A DNA stretch of 64,000 nt from Ectobius pallidus (GCA_964059195.1 CAXKWD010000015.1:1798001-1862000); one strand, 5' to 3'; numbered from the stretch's first letter, positions 34,730-50,100 are shown. Notes: generated by a model not told the origin, from the letters alone. Numbers and translations are program-made.

Positions 34730-37700
34730 ATGACATTGCTAGGCAACAGTTTCGTATTTGGAGATGGCATTGCTAAGCTACAGTTCCTTGTTCAAAATGT
34801 CAATGCTAAGCAACAGTCAGGTGTTTTAAAAACTTCATTGCTAAGCAACAGTTTCCGGTTTAGACTGGCATCGCTAGGGAACACTTTTGTGATAGAAAAA
34901 TCTAATTGTTAGGCAGCCAAATTGTCTTTAAAAGTTACATTGCTAGGAAAAGTTACGACTTTGAAAAATGCATTGAAATGTAAAGGATTTTTGGCAGAAA
35001 TTGACATTGCTACGCAACAGTATCTTTTTTTAAAAGCTTTTAATAGGTAGCAATATTATGTTTAAAAATGACATTGCTAAGCAACAGATCTTTTTGATGA
35101 CATTGCTAGGCAACAGTTTCCGGTTTAGACTGGCATGGCTAGGCAAAACTTTCGTGATAGAAAAATTACATTGTTAGGCAGCCAAATAGTATTTAAAAAT
35201 TGCATTGCTAGGAAAAAGTTTCACTTTGAAAAATGCATTGAAATGTAAAAGTTTTGTGTCTGAAATTGACATTGCTACGCAACAGTATATTTTTTTAAAC
35301 GTTTATAATATGTAGCAATATTGTGTTTAAAAATGACATTGCTAAGCAACAGTTCTTTTTGACGACATTGCTAGGCAACAGTTCCCGGTTTAAAATGGCA
35401 TTGCTAGGCAACACTTTCGTGTTTTAAAACTCATTGCTAGGCAACAGTATTCTTTCTATTCAAGCAAAACTTACAACCCATGTTTTGCCATTAGCATTTC
35501 ACCGATATTTTCATTGTATGTATTGATCATTGAGGGATTAAAAACTATTCCTTATAGATGACATTGCTAGGCAACAGTTTCGTATTTGGAGATGGCATTG
35601 CTAAGCTACAGTTCCTTGTTCAAGATGTCAATGCTAAGCAACAGTCAGGTGTTTTAAAAACTTCATTGCTAAGCAACAGTTTCCGGTTTAGACTGGCATC
35701 GCTAGGCAACACTTTTGTGATAGAAAAATCTAATTGTTAGGCAGCCAAATTGTCTTTAAAAGTTACATTGCTAGGAAAAGTTACGACTTTGAAAAATGCA
35801 TTGAAAGGTAAAGGTTTTTTGTCCGAAATTGACATTGCTACGCAACAGTATCTTTTTTTAAAAGCTTTTAATAGGTAGCAATATTATGTTTAAGAATAAC
35901 ATTGCTAAGCAACAGATCTTTTTGATGACTTTGCTAGGCAACAGTTTCCGGTTTAGACTGGCATGGCTAGGCAAAACTTTCGTGATAGAAAAATTACATT
36001 GTTAGGCAGCCAAATTGTATTTAAAAATTACATTGCTAGGAAAAAGTTTCACTTTGAAAAATGCATTGAAATGTAAAAGTTTTGTGTCTGAAATTGACAT
36101 TGCTACGCAACAGTATATTTTTTTAAAAGTTTATAATAGGTAGCAATATTGTGTTTAAAAATGACATTGCTAAGCAACAGTTCTTTTTGACGACATTGCT
36201 AGGCAACAGTTCCCGGTTTAAAATGGCATTGCTAGGCAACACTTTCGTGTTTTAAAACTCATTGCTAGGCAACAGTATTCTTTCTATTCAAGCAAAATTT
36301 ACAACCCATGTTTTGCCATTAGCATTTCACCGATATTTTCATTGTATGTATTGATCATTGAGGGATTAAAAACTATTCCTTATAGATGACATTGCTAGGC
36401 AACAGTTTCGTATTTGGAGATGGCATTGCTAAGCTACAGTTCCTTGTTCAAAATGTCAATGCTAAGCAACAGTCAGGTGTTTTAAAAACTTCATTGCTAA
36501 GCAACAGTTTCCGGTTTAGACTGGCATCGCTAGGCAACACTTTTGTGATAGAAAAATCTAATTGTTAGGCAGCCAAATTGTCTTTAAAAGTTACATTGCT
36601 AGGAAAAGTTACGACTTTGAAAAATGCATTGAAAGGTAAAGGATTTTTGGCAGAAATTGACATTGCTACGCAACAGTATCTTTTTTTAAAAGCTTTTAAT
36701 AGGTAGCAATATTATGTTTAAAAATGACATTGCTAAGCAACAGATCTTTTTGATGACATTGCTAGGCAACAGTTTCCGGTTTAGACTGGCATGGCTAGGC
36801 AAAACTTTCGTGATAGAAAAATTACATTGTTAGGCAGCCAAATTGTATTTAAAAATTACATTGCTAGGAAAAAGTTTCACTTTGAAAAATGCATTGAAAT
36901 GTAAAAGTTTTGTGTCTGAAATTGACATTGCTACGCAACAGTATATTTTTTTAAAAGTTTATAATATGTAGCAATATTGTGTTTAAAAATGACATTGCTA
37001 AGCAACAGTTCTTTTTGACGACATTGCTAGGCAACAGTTCCCGGTTTAAAATGGCATTGCTAGGCAACACTTTCGTGTTTTAAAACTCATTGCTAGGCAA
37101 CAGTATTCTTTCTATTCAAGCAAAACTTACAACCCATGTTTTGCCATTAGCATTTCACCGATATTTTCATTGTATGTATTGATCATTGAGGGATTAAAAA
37201 CTATTCCTTATAGATGACATTGCTAGGCAACAGTTTCGTATTTGGAGATGGCATTGCTAAGCTACAGTTCCTTGTTCAAAATGTCAATGCTAAGCAACAG
37301 TCAGGTGTTTTAAAAACTTCATTGCTAAGCAACAGTTTCCGGTTTAGACTGGCATCGCTAGGGAACACTTTTGTGATAGAAAAATCTAATTGTTAGGCAG
37401 CCAAATTGTCTTTAAAAGTTACATTGCTAGGAAAAGTTACGACTTTGAAAAATGCATTGAAATGTAAAGGATTTTTGGCAGAAACTGACATTGCTACGCA
37501 ACAGTATCTTTTTTTAAAAGCTTTTAATAGGTAGCAATATTATGTTTAAAAATGACATTGCTAAGCAACAGATCTTTTTGATGACATTGCTAGGCAACAG
37601 TTTCCGGTTTAGACTGGCATGGCTAGGCAAAACTTTCGTGATAGAAAAATTACATTGTTAGGCAGCCAAATAGTATTTAAAAATTACATTGCTAGGAAAA

Positions 37701-39697
37701 AGTTTCACTTTGAAAAATGCATTGAAATGTAAAAGTTTTGTGTCTGAAATTGACATTGCTACGCAACAGTATATTTTTTTAAACGTTTATAATATGTAGC
37801 AATATTGTGTTTAAAAATGACATTGCTAAGCAACAGTTCTTTTTGACGACATTGCTAGGCAACAGTTCCCGGTTTAAAATGGCATTGCTAGGCAACACTT
37901 TCGTGTTTTTAAACTCATTGCTAGGCAACAGTATTCTTTCTATTCAAGCAAAACTTACAACCCATGTTTTGCCATTAGCATTTCACCGATATTTTCATTG
38001 TATGTATTGATCATTGAGGGATTAAAAACTATTCCTTATAGATGACATTGCTAGGCAACAGTTTCGTATTTGGAGATGGCATTGCTAAGCTACAGTTCCT
38101 TGTTCAAGATGTCAATGCTAAGCAACAGTCAGGTGTTTTAAAAACTTCATTGCTAAGCAACAGTTTCCGGTTTAGACTGGCATCGCTAGGCAACACTTTT
38201 GTGATAGAAAAATCTAATTGTTAGGCAGCCAAATTGTCTTTAAAAGTTACATTGCTAGGAAAAGTTACGACTTTGAAAAATGCATTGAAAGGTAAAGGTT
38301 TTTTGTCCGAAATTGACATTGCTACGCAACAGTATCTTTTTTTAAAAGCTTTTAATAGGTAGCAATATTATGTTTAAGAATAACATTGCTAAGCAACAGA
38401 TCTTTTTGATGACTTTGCTAGGCAACAGTTTCCGGTTTAGACTGGCATGGCTAGGCAAAACTTTCGTGATAGAAAAATTACATTGTTAGGCAGCCAAATT
38501 GTATTTAAAAATTACATTGCTAGGAAAAAGTTTCACTTTGAAAAATGCATTGAAATGTAAAAGTTTTGTGTCTGAAATTGACATTGCTACGCAACAGTAT
38601 ATTTTTTTAAACGTTTATAATATGTAGCAATATTGTGTTTAAAAATGACATTGCTAAGCAACAGTTCTTTTTGACGACATTGCTAGGCAACAGTTCCCGG
38701 TTTAAAATGGCATTGCTAGGCAACACTTTCGTGTTTTAAAACTCATTGCTAGGCAACAGTATTCTTTCTATTCAAGCAAAACTTACAACCCATGTTTTGC
38801 CATTAGCATTTCACCGATATTTTCATTGTATGTATTGATCATTGAGGGATTAAAAACTATTCCTTATAGATGACATTGCTAGGCAACAGTTTCGTATTTG
38901 GAGATGGCATTGCTAAGCTACAGTTCCTTGTTCAAGATGTCAATGCTAAGCAACAGTCAGGTGTTTTAAAAACTTCATTGCTAAGCAACAGTTTCCGGTT
39001 TAGACTGGCATCGCTAGGCAACACTTTTGTGATAGAAAAATCTAATTGTTAGGCAGCCAAATTGTCTTTAAAAGTTACATTGCTAGGAAAAGTTACGACT
39101 TTGAAAAATGCATTGAAAGGTAAAGGTTTTTTGTCCGAAATTGACATTCCTACGCAACAGTATCTCTTTTTAAAAGCTTTTAATAGGTAGCAATATTATG
39201 TTTAAGAATGACATTGCTAAGCAACAGATCTTTTTGATGACTTTGCTAGGCAACAGTTTCCGGTTTAGACTGGCATGGCTAGGCAAAACTTTCGTGATAG
39301 AAAAATTACATTGTTACGCAGCCAAATTGTATTTAAAAATTACATTGCTAGGAAAAAGTTTCACTTTGAAAAATGCATTGAAATGTAAAAGTTTTGTGTC
39401 TGAAATTGACATTGCTACGCAACAGTATATTTTTTTAAAAGTTTATAATAGGTAGCAATATTGTGTTTAAAAATGACATTGCTAAGCAACAGTTCTTTTT
39501 GACGACATTGCTTGGCAACAGTTCCCGGTTTAAAATGGCATTGCTAGGCAACACTTTCGTGTTTTAAAACTCATTGCTAGGCAACAGTATTCTTTCTATT
39601 CAAGCAAAATTTACAACCCATGTTTTGCCATTAGCATTTCACCGATATTTTCATTGTATGTATTGATCATTGAGGGATTAAAACCTATTCCTTATAG
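34730..39697 (+). repeat. Units 43-48 with a 2,484-bp local duplication
   Basis: Anchors are at 34730, 35558, 36386, 37214, 38042 and 38870. Units 43-44 (ctagggaacac, then caagatgtc with gaataacattg) match units 46-47 at 2,484 bp, three units apart. Unit 46 carries gaaactgac and cgtgtttttaaac near 37905, as in 24930. Unit 48 has gacattcctacgc and gttacgcagcc near 39145 and 39315, as in unit 2. From unit 46 onward the order follows the segment beginning at 10175 at about 27,039 bp. Confidence 0.84.
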
Positions 39698-42600
39698 ATG
39701 ACATTGCTAGGCAACAGTTTCGTATTTGGAGATGGCATTGCTAAGCTACAGTTCCTTGTTCAAAATGTCAATGCTAAACAACAGTCAGGTGTTTTAAAAA
39801 CTTCATTGCTAAGCAACAGTTTCCGGTTTAGACTGGCATCGCTAGGCAACACTTTTGTGATAGAAAAATTTAATTGTTGGCAGCCAAATTGTCTTTAAAA
39901 GTTACATTGCTAGGAAAAGTTACGACTTTGAAAAATGCATTGAAAGGTAAAGGATTTTTGTCCGAAATTGACATTGCTACGCAACAGTATCTTTTTTTAA
40001 AAGCTTTTAATAGGTAGCAATATTATGTTTAAGAATGACATTGCTAAGCAACAGATCTTTTTGATGACTTTGCTAGGCAACAGTTTCCGGTTTAGACTGG
40101 CATGGCTAGGCAAAACTTTCGTGATAGAAAAATTACATTGTTAGGCAGCCAAATTGTATTTAAAAATTACATTGCTAGGAAAAAGTTTCACTTTGAAAAA
40201 TGCATTGAAATGTAAAATTTTGTGTCTGAAATTGACATTGCTACCCAACAGTATATTTTTTTAAAAGTTTATAATAGGTAGCAATATTGTGTTTAAAAAT
40301 GATATTGCTAAGCAACAGTTCTTTTTGACGACATTGCTAGGCAACAGTTCCCGGTTTAAAATGGCATTGCTAGGCAACACTTTCGTGTTTTAAAACTCAT
40401 TGCTAGGCAACAGTATTCTTTCTATTCAAGCAAAACTTACAACCCATGTTTTGCCATTAGCATTTCACCGATATTTTCATTGTATGTATTGATCATTGAG
40501 GGATTAAAAACTATTCCTCATAGATGACATTGCTAGGCAACAGTTTCGTATTTGGAGATGGCATTGCTAAGCTACAGTTCCTTGTTCAAAATGTCAATGC
40601 TAAGCAACAGTCAGGTGTTTTAAAAACTTCATTGCTAAGCAACAGTTTCCGGTTTAGACTGGCATCGCTAGGCAACACTTTTGTGATAGAAAAATCTAAT
40701 TGTTAGGCAGCCAAATTGTCTTTAAAAGTTACATTGCTAGGAAAAGTTACGACTTTGAAAAATGCATTGAAATGTAAAGGATTTTTGGCAGAAATTGACA
40801 TTGCTCCGCAACAGTATCTTTTTTTAAAAGCTTTTAATAGGTAGCAATATTATGTTTAAAAATGACATTGCTAAGCAACAGATCTTTTTGATGACATTGC
40901 TAGGCAACAGTTTCCGGTTTAGACTGGCATGGCTAGGCAAAACTTTCGTGATAGAAAAATTACATTGTTAGGCAGCCAAATAGTATTTAAAAATTACATT
41001 GCTAGGAAAAAGTTTCTCTTTGAAAAATGCATTGAAATGTAAAAGTTTTGTGTCTGAAATTGACATTGCTACGCAACAGTATATTTTTTTAAACGTTTAT
41101 AATATGTAGCAATATTGTGTTTAAAAATGACATTGCTAAGCAACAGTTCTTTTTGACGACATTGCTAGGCAACAGTTTCCGGTTTAAAATGGCATTGCTA
41201 GGCAACACTTTCGTGTTTTAAAACTCATTGCTAGGCAACAGTATTCTTTCTATTCAAGCAAAATTTACAACCCATGTTTTGCCATTAGCATTTCACCGAT
41301 ATTTTCATTGTATGTATTGATCATTGAGGGATTAAAAACTATTCCTTATAGATGACATTGCTAGGCAACAGTTTCGTATTTGGAGATGGCATTGCTAAGC
41401 TACAGTTTCTTGTTCAAGATGTCAATGCTAAGCAACAGTCAGGTGTTTTAAAAACTTCATTGCTAAGCAACAGTTTCCGGTTTAGACTGGCATCGCTAGG
41501 CAACACTTTTGTGATAGAAAAATCTAATTGTTAGGCAGCCAAATTGTCTTTAAAAGTTACATTGCTAGGAAAAGTTACGACTTTGAAAAATGCATTGAAA
41601 GGTAAAGGTTTTTTGTCCGAAATTGACATTGCTACGCAACAGTATCTTTTTTTAAAAGCTTTTAATAGGTAGCAATATTATGTTTAAGAATGACATTGCT
41701 AAGCAACAGATCTTTTTGATGACTTTGCTAGGCAACAGTTTCCGGTTTAGACTGGCATGGCTAGGCAAAACTTTCGTGATAGAAAAATTACATTGTTAGG
41801 CAGCCAAATTGTATTTAAAAATTACATTGCTAGGAAAAAGTTTCACTTTGAAAAATGCATTGAAATGTAAAAGTTTTGTGTCTGAAATTGACATTGCTAC
41901 GCAACAGTATATTTTTTTAAAAGTTTATAATAGGTAGCAATATTGTGTTTAAAAATGACATTGCTAAGCAACAGTTCTTTTTGACGACATTGCTAGGCAA
42001 CAGTTCCCGGTTTAAAATGGCATTGCTAGGCAACACTTTCGTGTTTTAAAACTCATTGCTAGGCAACAGTATTCTTTCTATTCAAGCAAAATTTACAACC
42101 CATGTTTTGCCATTAGCATTTCACCGATATTTTCATTGTATGTATTGATCATTGAGGGATTAAAAACTATTCCTTATAGATGACATTGCTAGGCAACAGT
42201 TTCGTATTTGGAGATGGCATTGCTAAGCTACAGTTCCTTGTTCAAAATGTCAATGCTAAGCAACAGTCAGGTGTTTTAAAAACTTCATTGCTAAGCAACA
42301 GTTTCCGGTTTAGACTGGCATCGCTAGGCAACACTTTTGTGATAGAAAAATCTAATTGTTAGGCAGCCAAATTGTCTTTAAAAGTTACATTGCTAGGAAA
42401 AGTTACGACTTTGAAAAATGCATTGAAATGTAAAGGATTTTTGGCAGAAATTGACATTGCTACGCAACAGTATCTTTTTTTAAATCTTTTAATAGGTAGC
42501 AATATTATGTTTAAAAATGACATTGCTAAGCAACAGATCTTTTTGATGACATTGCTAGGCAACAGTTTCCGGTTTAGACTGGCATGGCTAGGCAAAACTT

Positions 42601-43002
42601 TCGTGATAGAAAAATTACATTGTTAGGCATCCAAATAGTATTTAAAAATTACATTGCTAGGAAAAAGTTTCACTTTGAAAAATGCATTGAAATGTAAAAG
42701 TTTTGTGTCTGAAATTGACATTGCTACGCAACAGTATATATTTTAAAAGTTTATAATAGGTAGCAATATTGTGTTTATAAATGACATTGCTAAGAAAAGT
42801 TATTTTTTATGACATTGCTAGGCAACAGTTTCCGGTTTAAAATGGCATTGCTAGGCAACACTTTCGTGTTAAAACTCATTGCTAGGCAACAGTATTCTTT
42901 CTATTCAAGCAAAATTTACAACCCATGTTTTGCCATTAGCATTTCACCGATATTTTCATTGTATGTATTGATCATTGAGGGATTAAAAACTATTCCTTAT
43001 AG
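39698..43002 (+). repeat. Units 49-52
   Basis: Anchors are at 39698, 40524, 41352 and 42180. Markers are attgcttggc with ctaaacaac, cctcatag with gctccgcaac, caagatgtc with tttcttgttc, and aaatctttt. Compared with units 15-19 the block has gained the unit-3 type and lost the plain unit, so the total length is unchanged. Unit 52 contains the shortened monomer taagaaaagttatttttt near 42792, a gcatccaaat change near 42627 and a five-base-shorter spacing (823 bp) to the next anchor. Confidence 0.84.
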
Positions 43003-46000
43003 ATGACATTCCTAGGCAACAGTTTCGTATTTGGAGATGGCATTGCTAAGCTACAGTTTCTTGTTCAAAATGTCAATGCTAAGCAACAGTCAGGTGTTTT
43101 AAAAACTTCATTGCTAAGCAACAGTTTCCGGTTTAGACTGGCATCGCTAGGCAACACTTTTGTGATAGAAAAATTTAATTGTTGGCAGCCAAATTGTCTT
43201 TAAAAGTTACATTGCTAGGAAAAGTTACGACTTTGAAAAATGCATTGAAAGGTAAAGGTTTTTTGTCCGAAATTGACATTGCTACGCAACAGTATCTTTT
43301 TTTAAAAGCTTTTAATAGGTAGCAATATTATGTTTAAGAATGACATTGCTAAGCAACAGATCTTTTTGATGACTTTGCTAGGCAACAGTTTCCGGTTTAG
43401 ACTGGCATGGCTAGGCAAAACTTTCGTGATAGAAAAATTACATTGTTAGGCAGCCAAATTGTATTTAAAAATTACATTGCTAGGAAAAAGTTTCACTTTG
43501 AAAAATGCATTGAAATGTAAAATTTTGTGTCTGAAATTGACATTGCTACCCAACAGTATATTTTTTTAAAAGTTTATAATAGGTAGCAATATTGTGTTTA
43601 AAAATGACATTGCTAAGCAACAGTTCTTTTTGACGACATTGCTAGGCAACAGTTCCCGGTTTAAAATGGCATTGCTAGGCAACACTTTCGTGTTTTAAAA
43701 CTCATTGCTAGGCAACAGTATTCTTTCTATTCAAGCAAAATTTACAACCCATGTTTTGCCATTAGCATTTCACCGATATTTTCATTGTATGTATTGATCA
43801 TTGAGGGATTAAAAACTATTCCTTATAGATGACATTGCTAGGCAACAGTTTCGTATTTGGAGATGGCATTGCTAAGCTACAGTTCCTTGTTCAAAATGTC
43901 AATGCTAAGCAACAGTCAGGTGTTTTAAAAACTTCATTGCTAAGCAACAGTTTCCGGTTTAGTCTGGCATCGCTAGGCAACACTTTTGTGATAGAAAAAT
44001 CTAATTGTTAGGCAGCCAAATTGTCTTTAAAAGTTACATTGCTAGGAAAAGTTACGACTTTGAAAAATGCATTGAAAGGTAAAGGTTTTTTGTCCGAAAT
44101 TGACATTGCTACGCAACAGTATCTTTTTTTAAAAGCTTTTAATAGGTAGCAATATTATGTTTAAGAATGACAGTGCTAAGCAACAGATCTTTTTGATGAC
44201 TTTGCTAGGCAACAGTTTCCGGTTTAGACTGGCATGGCTAGGCAAAACTTTCGTGATAGAAAAATTACATTGTTAGGCAGCCAAATTGTATTTAAAAATT
44301 ACATTGCTAGGAAAAAGTTTCACTTTGAAAAATGCATTGAAATGTAAAAGTTTTGTGTCTGAAATTGACATTGCTACGCAACAGTATATTTTTTTAAAAG
44401 TTTATAATATGTAGCAATATTGTGTTTAAAAATGACATTGCTAAGCAACAGTTCTTTTTGACGACATTGCTAGGCAACAGTTCCCGGTTTAAAATGGCAT
44501 TGCTAGGCAACACTTTCGTGTTTTAAAACTCATTGCTAGGCAACAGTATTCTTTCTATTCAAGCAAAACTTACAACCCATGTTTTGCCATTAGCATTTCA
44601 CCGATATTTTCATTGTATGTATTGATCATTGAGGAATTAAAAACTATTCCTTATAGATGACATTGCTAGGCAACAGTTTCGTATTTGGAGATGGCATTGC
44701 TAAGCTACAGTTTCTTGTTCAAGATGTCAATGCTAAGCAACAGTCAGGTGTTTTAAAAACTTCATTGCTAAGCAACAGTTTCCGGTTTAGACTGGCATCG
44801 CTAGGCAACACTTTTGTGATAGAAAAATCTAATTGTTAGGCAGCCAAATTGTCTTTAAAAGTTACATTGCTAGGAAAAGTTACGACTTTGAAAAATGCAT
44901 TGAAAGGTAAAGGTTTTTTGTCCGAAATTGACATTGCTACGCAACAGTATCTTTTTTTAAAAGCTTTTAATAGGTAGCAATATTATGTTTAAGAATGACA
45001 TTGCTAAGCAACAGATCTTTTTGATGACTTTGCTAGGCAACAGTTTCCGGTTTAGACTGGCATGGCTAGGCAAAACTTTCGTGATAGAAAAATTACATTG
45101 TTAGGCAGCCAAATTGTATTTAAAAATTACATTGCTAGGAAAAAGTTTCACTTTGAAAAATGCATTGAAATGTAAAAGTTTTGTGTCTGAAATTGACATT
45201 GCTACGCAACAGTATATTTTTTTAAAAGTTTATAATAGGTAGCAATATTGTGTTTAAAAATGACATTGCTAAGCAACAGTTCTTTTTGACGACATTGCTA
45301 GGCAACAGTTCCCGGTTTAAAATGGCATTGCTAGGCAACACTTTCGTGTTTTAAAACTCATTGCTAGGCAACAGTATTCTTTCTATTCAAGCAAAATTTA
45401 CAACCCATGTTTTGCCATTAGCATTTCACCGATATTTTCATTGTATGTATTGATCATTGAGGGATTAAAAACTATTCCTTATAGATGACATTGCTAGGCA
45501 ACAGTTTCGTATTTGGAGATGGCATTGCTAAGCTACAATTCCTTGTTCAAAATGTCAATGCTAAGCAACAGTCAGGTGTTTTAAAAACTTCATTGCTAAG
45601 CAACAGTTTCCGGTTTAGACTGGCATCGCTAGGCAACACTTTTGTGATAGAAAAATCTAATTGTTAGGCAGCCAAATTGTCTTTAAAAGTTACATTGCTA
45701 GGAAAAGTTACGACTTTGAAAAATGCATTGAAAGGTAAAGGTTTTTTGTCCGAAATTGACATTGCTACGCAACAGTATCTTTTTTTTAAAAGCTTTTAAT
45801 AGGTAGCAATATTATGTTTAAGAATGACATTGCTAAGCAACAGATCTTTTTGATGACTTTGCTAGGCAACAGTTTCCGGGTTAGACTGGCATGGCTAGGA
45901 AAAACTTTCGTGATAGAAAAATTACATTGTTAGGCAGCCAAATTGTATTTAAAAATTACATTGCTAGGAAAAAGTTTCACTTTGAAAAATGCATTGAAAT

Positions 46001-47139
46001 GTAAAAGTTTTGTGTCTGAAATTGACATTGCTACGCAACAGTATATTTTTTTAAAAGTTTATAATAGGTAGCAATATTGTGTTTAAAAATGACATTGCTA
46101 AGCAACAGTTCTTTTTGACGACATTGCTAGGCAACAGTTCCCGGTTTAAAATGGCATTGCTAGGCAACACTTTCGTGTTTTAAAACTCATTGCTAGGCAA
46201 CAGTATTCTTTCTATTCAAGCAAAATTTACAACCCATGTTTTGCCATTAGCATTTCACCGATATTTTCATTGTATGTATTGATCATTGAGGGATTAAAAA
46301 CTATTCCTTATAGATGACATTGCTAGGCAACAGTTTCGTATTTGGAGATGGCATTGCTAAGCTACAGTTCCTTGTTCAAAATGTCAATGCTAAGCAACAG
46401 TCAGGTGTTTTAAAAACTTCATTGCTAAGCAACAGTTTCCGGTTTAGACTGGCATCGCTAGGCAACACTTTTGTGATAGAAAAATCTAATTGTTAGGCAG
46501 CCAAATTGTCTTTAAAAGTTACATTGCTAGGAAAAGTTACGACTTTGAAAAATGCATTGAAAGGTAAAGGATTTTTGGCAGAAATTGACATTGCTACGCA
46601 ACAGTATCTTTTTTTAAAAGCTTTTAATAGGTAGCAATATTATGTTTAAAAATGACATTGCTAAGCAACAGATCTTTTTGATGACATTGCTAGGCAACAG
46701 TTTCCGGTTTAGACTGGCATGGCTAGGCAAAACTTTCGTGATAGAAAAATTACATTGTTAGGCAGCCAAATTGTATTTAAAAATTACATTGCTAGGAAAA
46801 AGTTTCACTTTGAAAAATGCATTGAAATGTAAAATTTGGTGTCTGAAATTGACATTGCTACCCAACAGTATATTTTTTTAAAAGTTTATAATAGGTAGCA
46901 ATATTGTGTTTAAAAATGACATTGCTAAGCAACAGTTCTTTTTGACGACATTGCTAGGCAACAGTTCCCGGTTTAAAATGGCATTGCTAGGCAACACTTT
47001 CGTGTTTTAAAACTCATTGCTAGGCAACAGTATTCTTTCTATTCAAGCAAAACTTACAACCCATGTTTTGCCATTAGCATTTCACCGATATTTTCATTGT
47101 ATGTATTGATCATTGAGGGATAAAAACTATTCCTTATAG
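43003..47139 (+). repeat. Units 53-57
   Basis: Anchors are at 43003, 43829, 44657, 45485 and 46314. Units 53-56 reproduce units 20-23 at exactly 27,037 bp with the same markers: cattcctaggc, tttagtctgg, gaggaatt, and ctacaattcc near 45534. The second half of unit 56 carries a private ccgggttag near 45877 next to taggaaaaac. That pair recurs only near 49183. Unit 57 has aaatttggtg and ctacccaac in A2. Confidence 0.85.
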
Positions 47140-50100
47140 ATGACATTGCTAGGCAACAGTTTCGTATTTGGAGATGGCATTGCTAAGCTACAGTTCCTTG
47201 TTCAAAATGTCAATGCTAAGCAACAGTCAGGTGTTTTAAAAACTTCAATGTTAAGCAACAGTTTCCGGTTTAGACTGGCATCGCTAGGCAACACTTTTGT
47301 GATAGAAAAATCTAATTGTTAGGCAGCCAAATTGTCTTTAAAAGTTACATTGCTAGGAAAAGTTACGACTTTGAAAAATGCATTGAAATGTAAAGGATTT
47401 TTGGCAGAAATTGACATTGCTACGCAACAGTATCTTTTTTTAAATCTTTTAATAGGTAGCAATATTATGTTTAAAAATGACATTGCTAAGCAACAGATCT
47501 TTTTGATGACATTGCTAGGCAACAGTTTCCGGTTTAGACTGGCATGGCTAGGCAAAACTTTCGTGATAGAAAAATTACATTGTTAGGCAGCCAAATTGTA
47601 TTTAAAAATTACATTGCTAGGAAAAAGTTTCACTTTGAAAACTGCATTGAAATGTAAAAGTTTTGTGTCTGAAATTGACATTGTTACGCAACAGTATATT
47701 TTTTTAAACGTTTATAATATGTAGCAATATTGTGTTTAAAAATGACATTGCTAAGCAACAGTTCTTTTTGACGACATTGCTAGGCAACAGTTCCCGGTTT
47801 AAAATGGCATTGCTAGGCAACACTTTCGTGTTTTAAAACTCATTGCTAGGCAACAGTATTCTTTCTATTCAAGCAAAACTTACAACCCATGTTTTGCCAT
47901 TAGCATTTCACCGATATTTTCATTGTATGTATTGATCATTGAGGGATTAAAAACTATTCCTTATAGATGACATTCCTAGGCAACAGTTTCGTATTTGGAG
48001 ATGGCATTGCTAAGCTACAGTTTCTTGTTCAAAATGTCAATGCTAAGCAACAGTCAGGTGTTTTAAAAACTTCATTGCTAAGCAACAGTTTCCGGTTTAG
48101 ACTGGCATCACTAGGCAACACTTTTGTGATAGAAAAATTTAATTGTTGGCAGCCAAATTGTCTTTAAAAGTTACATTGCTAGGAAAAGTTACGACTTTGA
48201 AAAATGCATTGAAAGGTAAAGGTTTTTTGTCCGAAATTGACATTGCTACGCAACAGTATCTTTTTTAAAAGCTTTTAATAGGTAGCAATATTATGTTTAA
48301 GAATGACATTGCTAAGCAACAGATCTTTTTGATGACTTTGCTAGGCAACAGTTTCCGGTTTAGACTGGCATGGCTAGGCAAAACTTTCGTGATAGAAAAA
48401 TTACATTGTTAGGCAGCCAAATTGTATTTAAAAATTACATTGCTAGGAAAAAGTTTCACTTTGAAAAATGCATTGAAATGTAAAATTTGGTGTCTGAAAT
48501 TGACATTGCTACCCAACAGTATATTTTTTTAAAAGTTTATAATAGGTAGCAATATTGTGTTTAAAAATGACATTGCTAAGCAACAGTTCTTTTTGACGAC
48601 ATTGCTAGGCAACAGTTCCCGGTTTAAAATGGCATTGCTAGGCAACACTTTCGTGTTTTAAAACTCATTGCTAGGCAACAGTATTCTTTCTATTCAAGCA
48701 AAATTTACAACCCATGTTTTGCCATTAGCATTTCACCGATATTTTCATTGTATGTATTGATCATTGAGGGACTAAAAACTATTCCTTATAGATGACATTG
48801 CTAGGCAACAGTTTCGTATTTGGAGATGGCATTGCTAAGCTACAGTTCCTTGTTCAAAATGTCAATGCTAATCAACAGTCAGGTGTTTTAAAAACTTCAT
48901 TGCTAAGCAACAGTTTCCGGTTTAGACTGGCATCGCTAGGCAACACTTTTGTGATAGAAAAATCTAATTGTTAGGCAGCCAAATTGTCTTTAAAAGTTAC
49001 ATTGCTAGGAAAAGTTACGACTTTGAAAAATGCATTGAAAGGTAAAGGTTTTTTGTCCGAAATTGACATTGCTACGCAACAGTATCTTTTTTTTAAAAGC
49101 TTTTAATAGGTAGCAATATTATGTTTAAGAATGACATTGCTAAGCAACAGATCTTTTTGATGACTTTGCTAGGCAACAGTTTCCGGGTTAGACTGGCATG
49201 GCTAGGAAAAACTTTCGTGATAGAAAAATTACATTGTTAGGCAGCCAAATTGTATTTAAAAATTACATTGCTAGGAAAAAGTTTCACTTTGAAAAATGCA
49301 TTGAAATGTAAAAGTTTTGTGTCTGAAATTGACATTGCTACGCAACAGTATATTTTTTTAAAAGTTTATAATAGGTAGCAATATTGTGTTTAAAAATGAC
49401 ATTGCTAAGCAACAGTTCTTTTTGACGACATTGCTAGGCAACAGTTCCCGGTTTAAAATGGCATTGCTAGGCAACACTTTCGTGTTTTAAAACTCATTGC
49501 TAGGCAACAGTATTCTTTCTATTCAAGCAAAATTTACAACCCATGTTTTGCCATTAGCATTTCACCGATATTTTCATTGTATGTATTGATCATTGAGGGA
49601 TTAAAAACTATTCCTTATAGATGACATTGCTAGGCAACAGTTTCGTATTTGGAGATGGCATTGCTAAGCTACAGTTCCTTGTTCAAAATGTCAATGCTAA
49701 GCAACAGTCAGGTGTTTTAAAAACTTCATTGCTAAGCAACAGTTTCCGGTTTAGACTGGCATCGCTAGGCAACACTTTTGTGATAGAAAAATCTAATTGT
49801 TAGGCAGCCAAATTGTCTTTAAAAGTTACATTGCTAGGAAAAGTTACGACTTTGAAAAATGCATTGAAAGGTAAAGGATTTTTGGCAGAAATTGACATTG
49901 CTACGCAACAGTATCTTTTTTTAAAAGCTTTTAATAGGTAGCAATATTATGTTTAAAAATGACATTGCTAAGCAACAGATCTTTTTGATGACATTGCTAG
50001 GCAACAGTTTCCGGTTTAGACTGGCATGGCTAGGCAAAACTTTCGTGATAGAAAAATTACATTGTTAGGCAGCCAAATTGTATTTAAAAATTACATTGCT

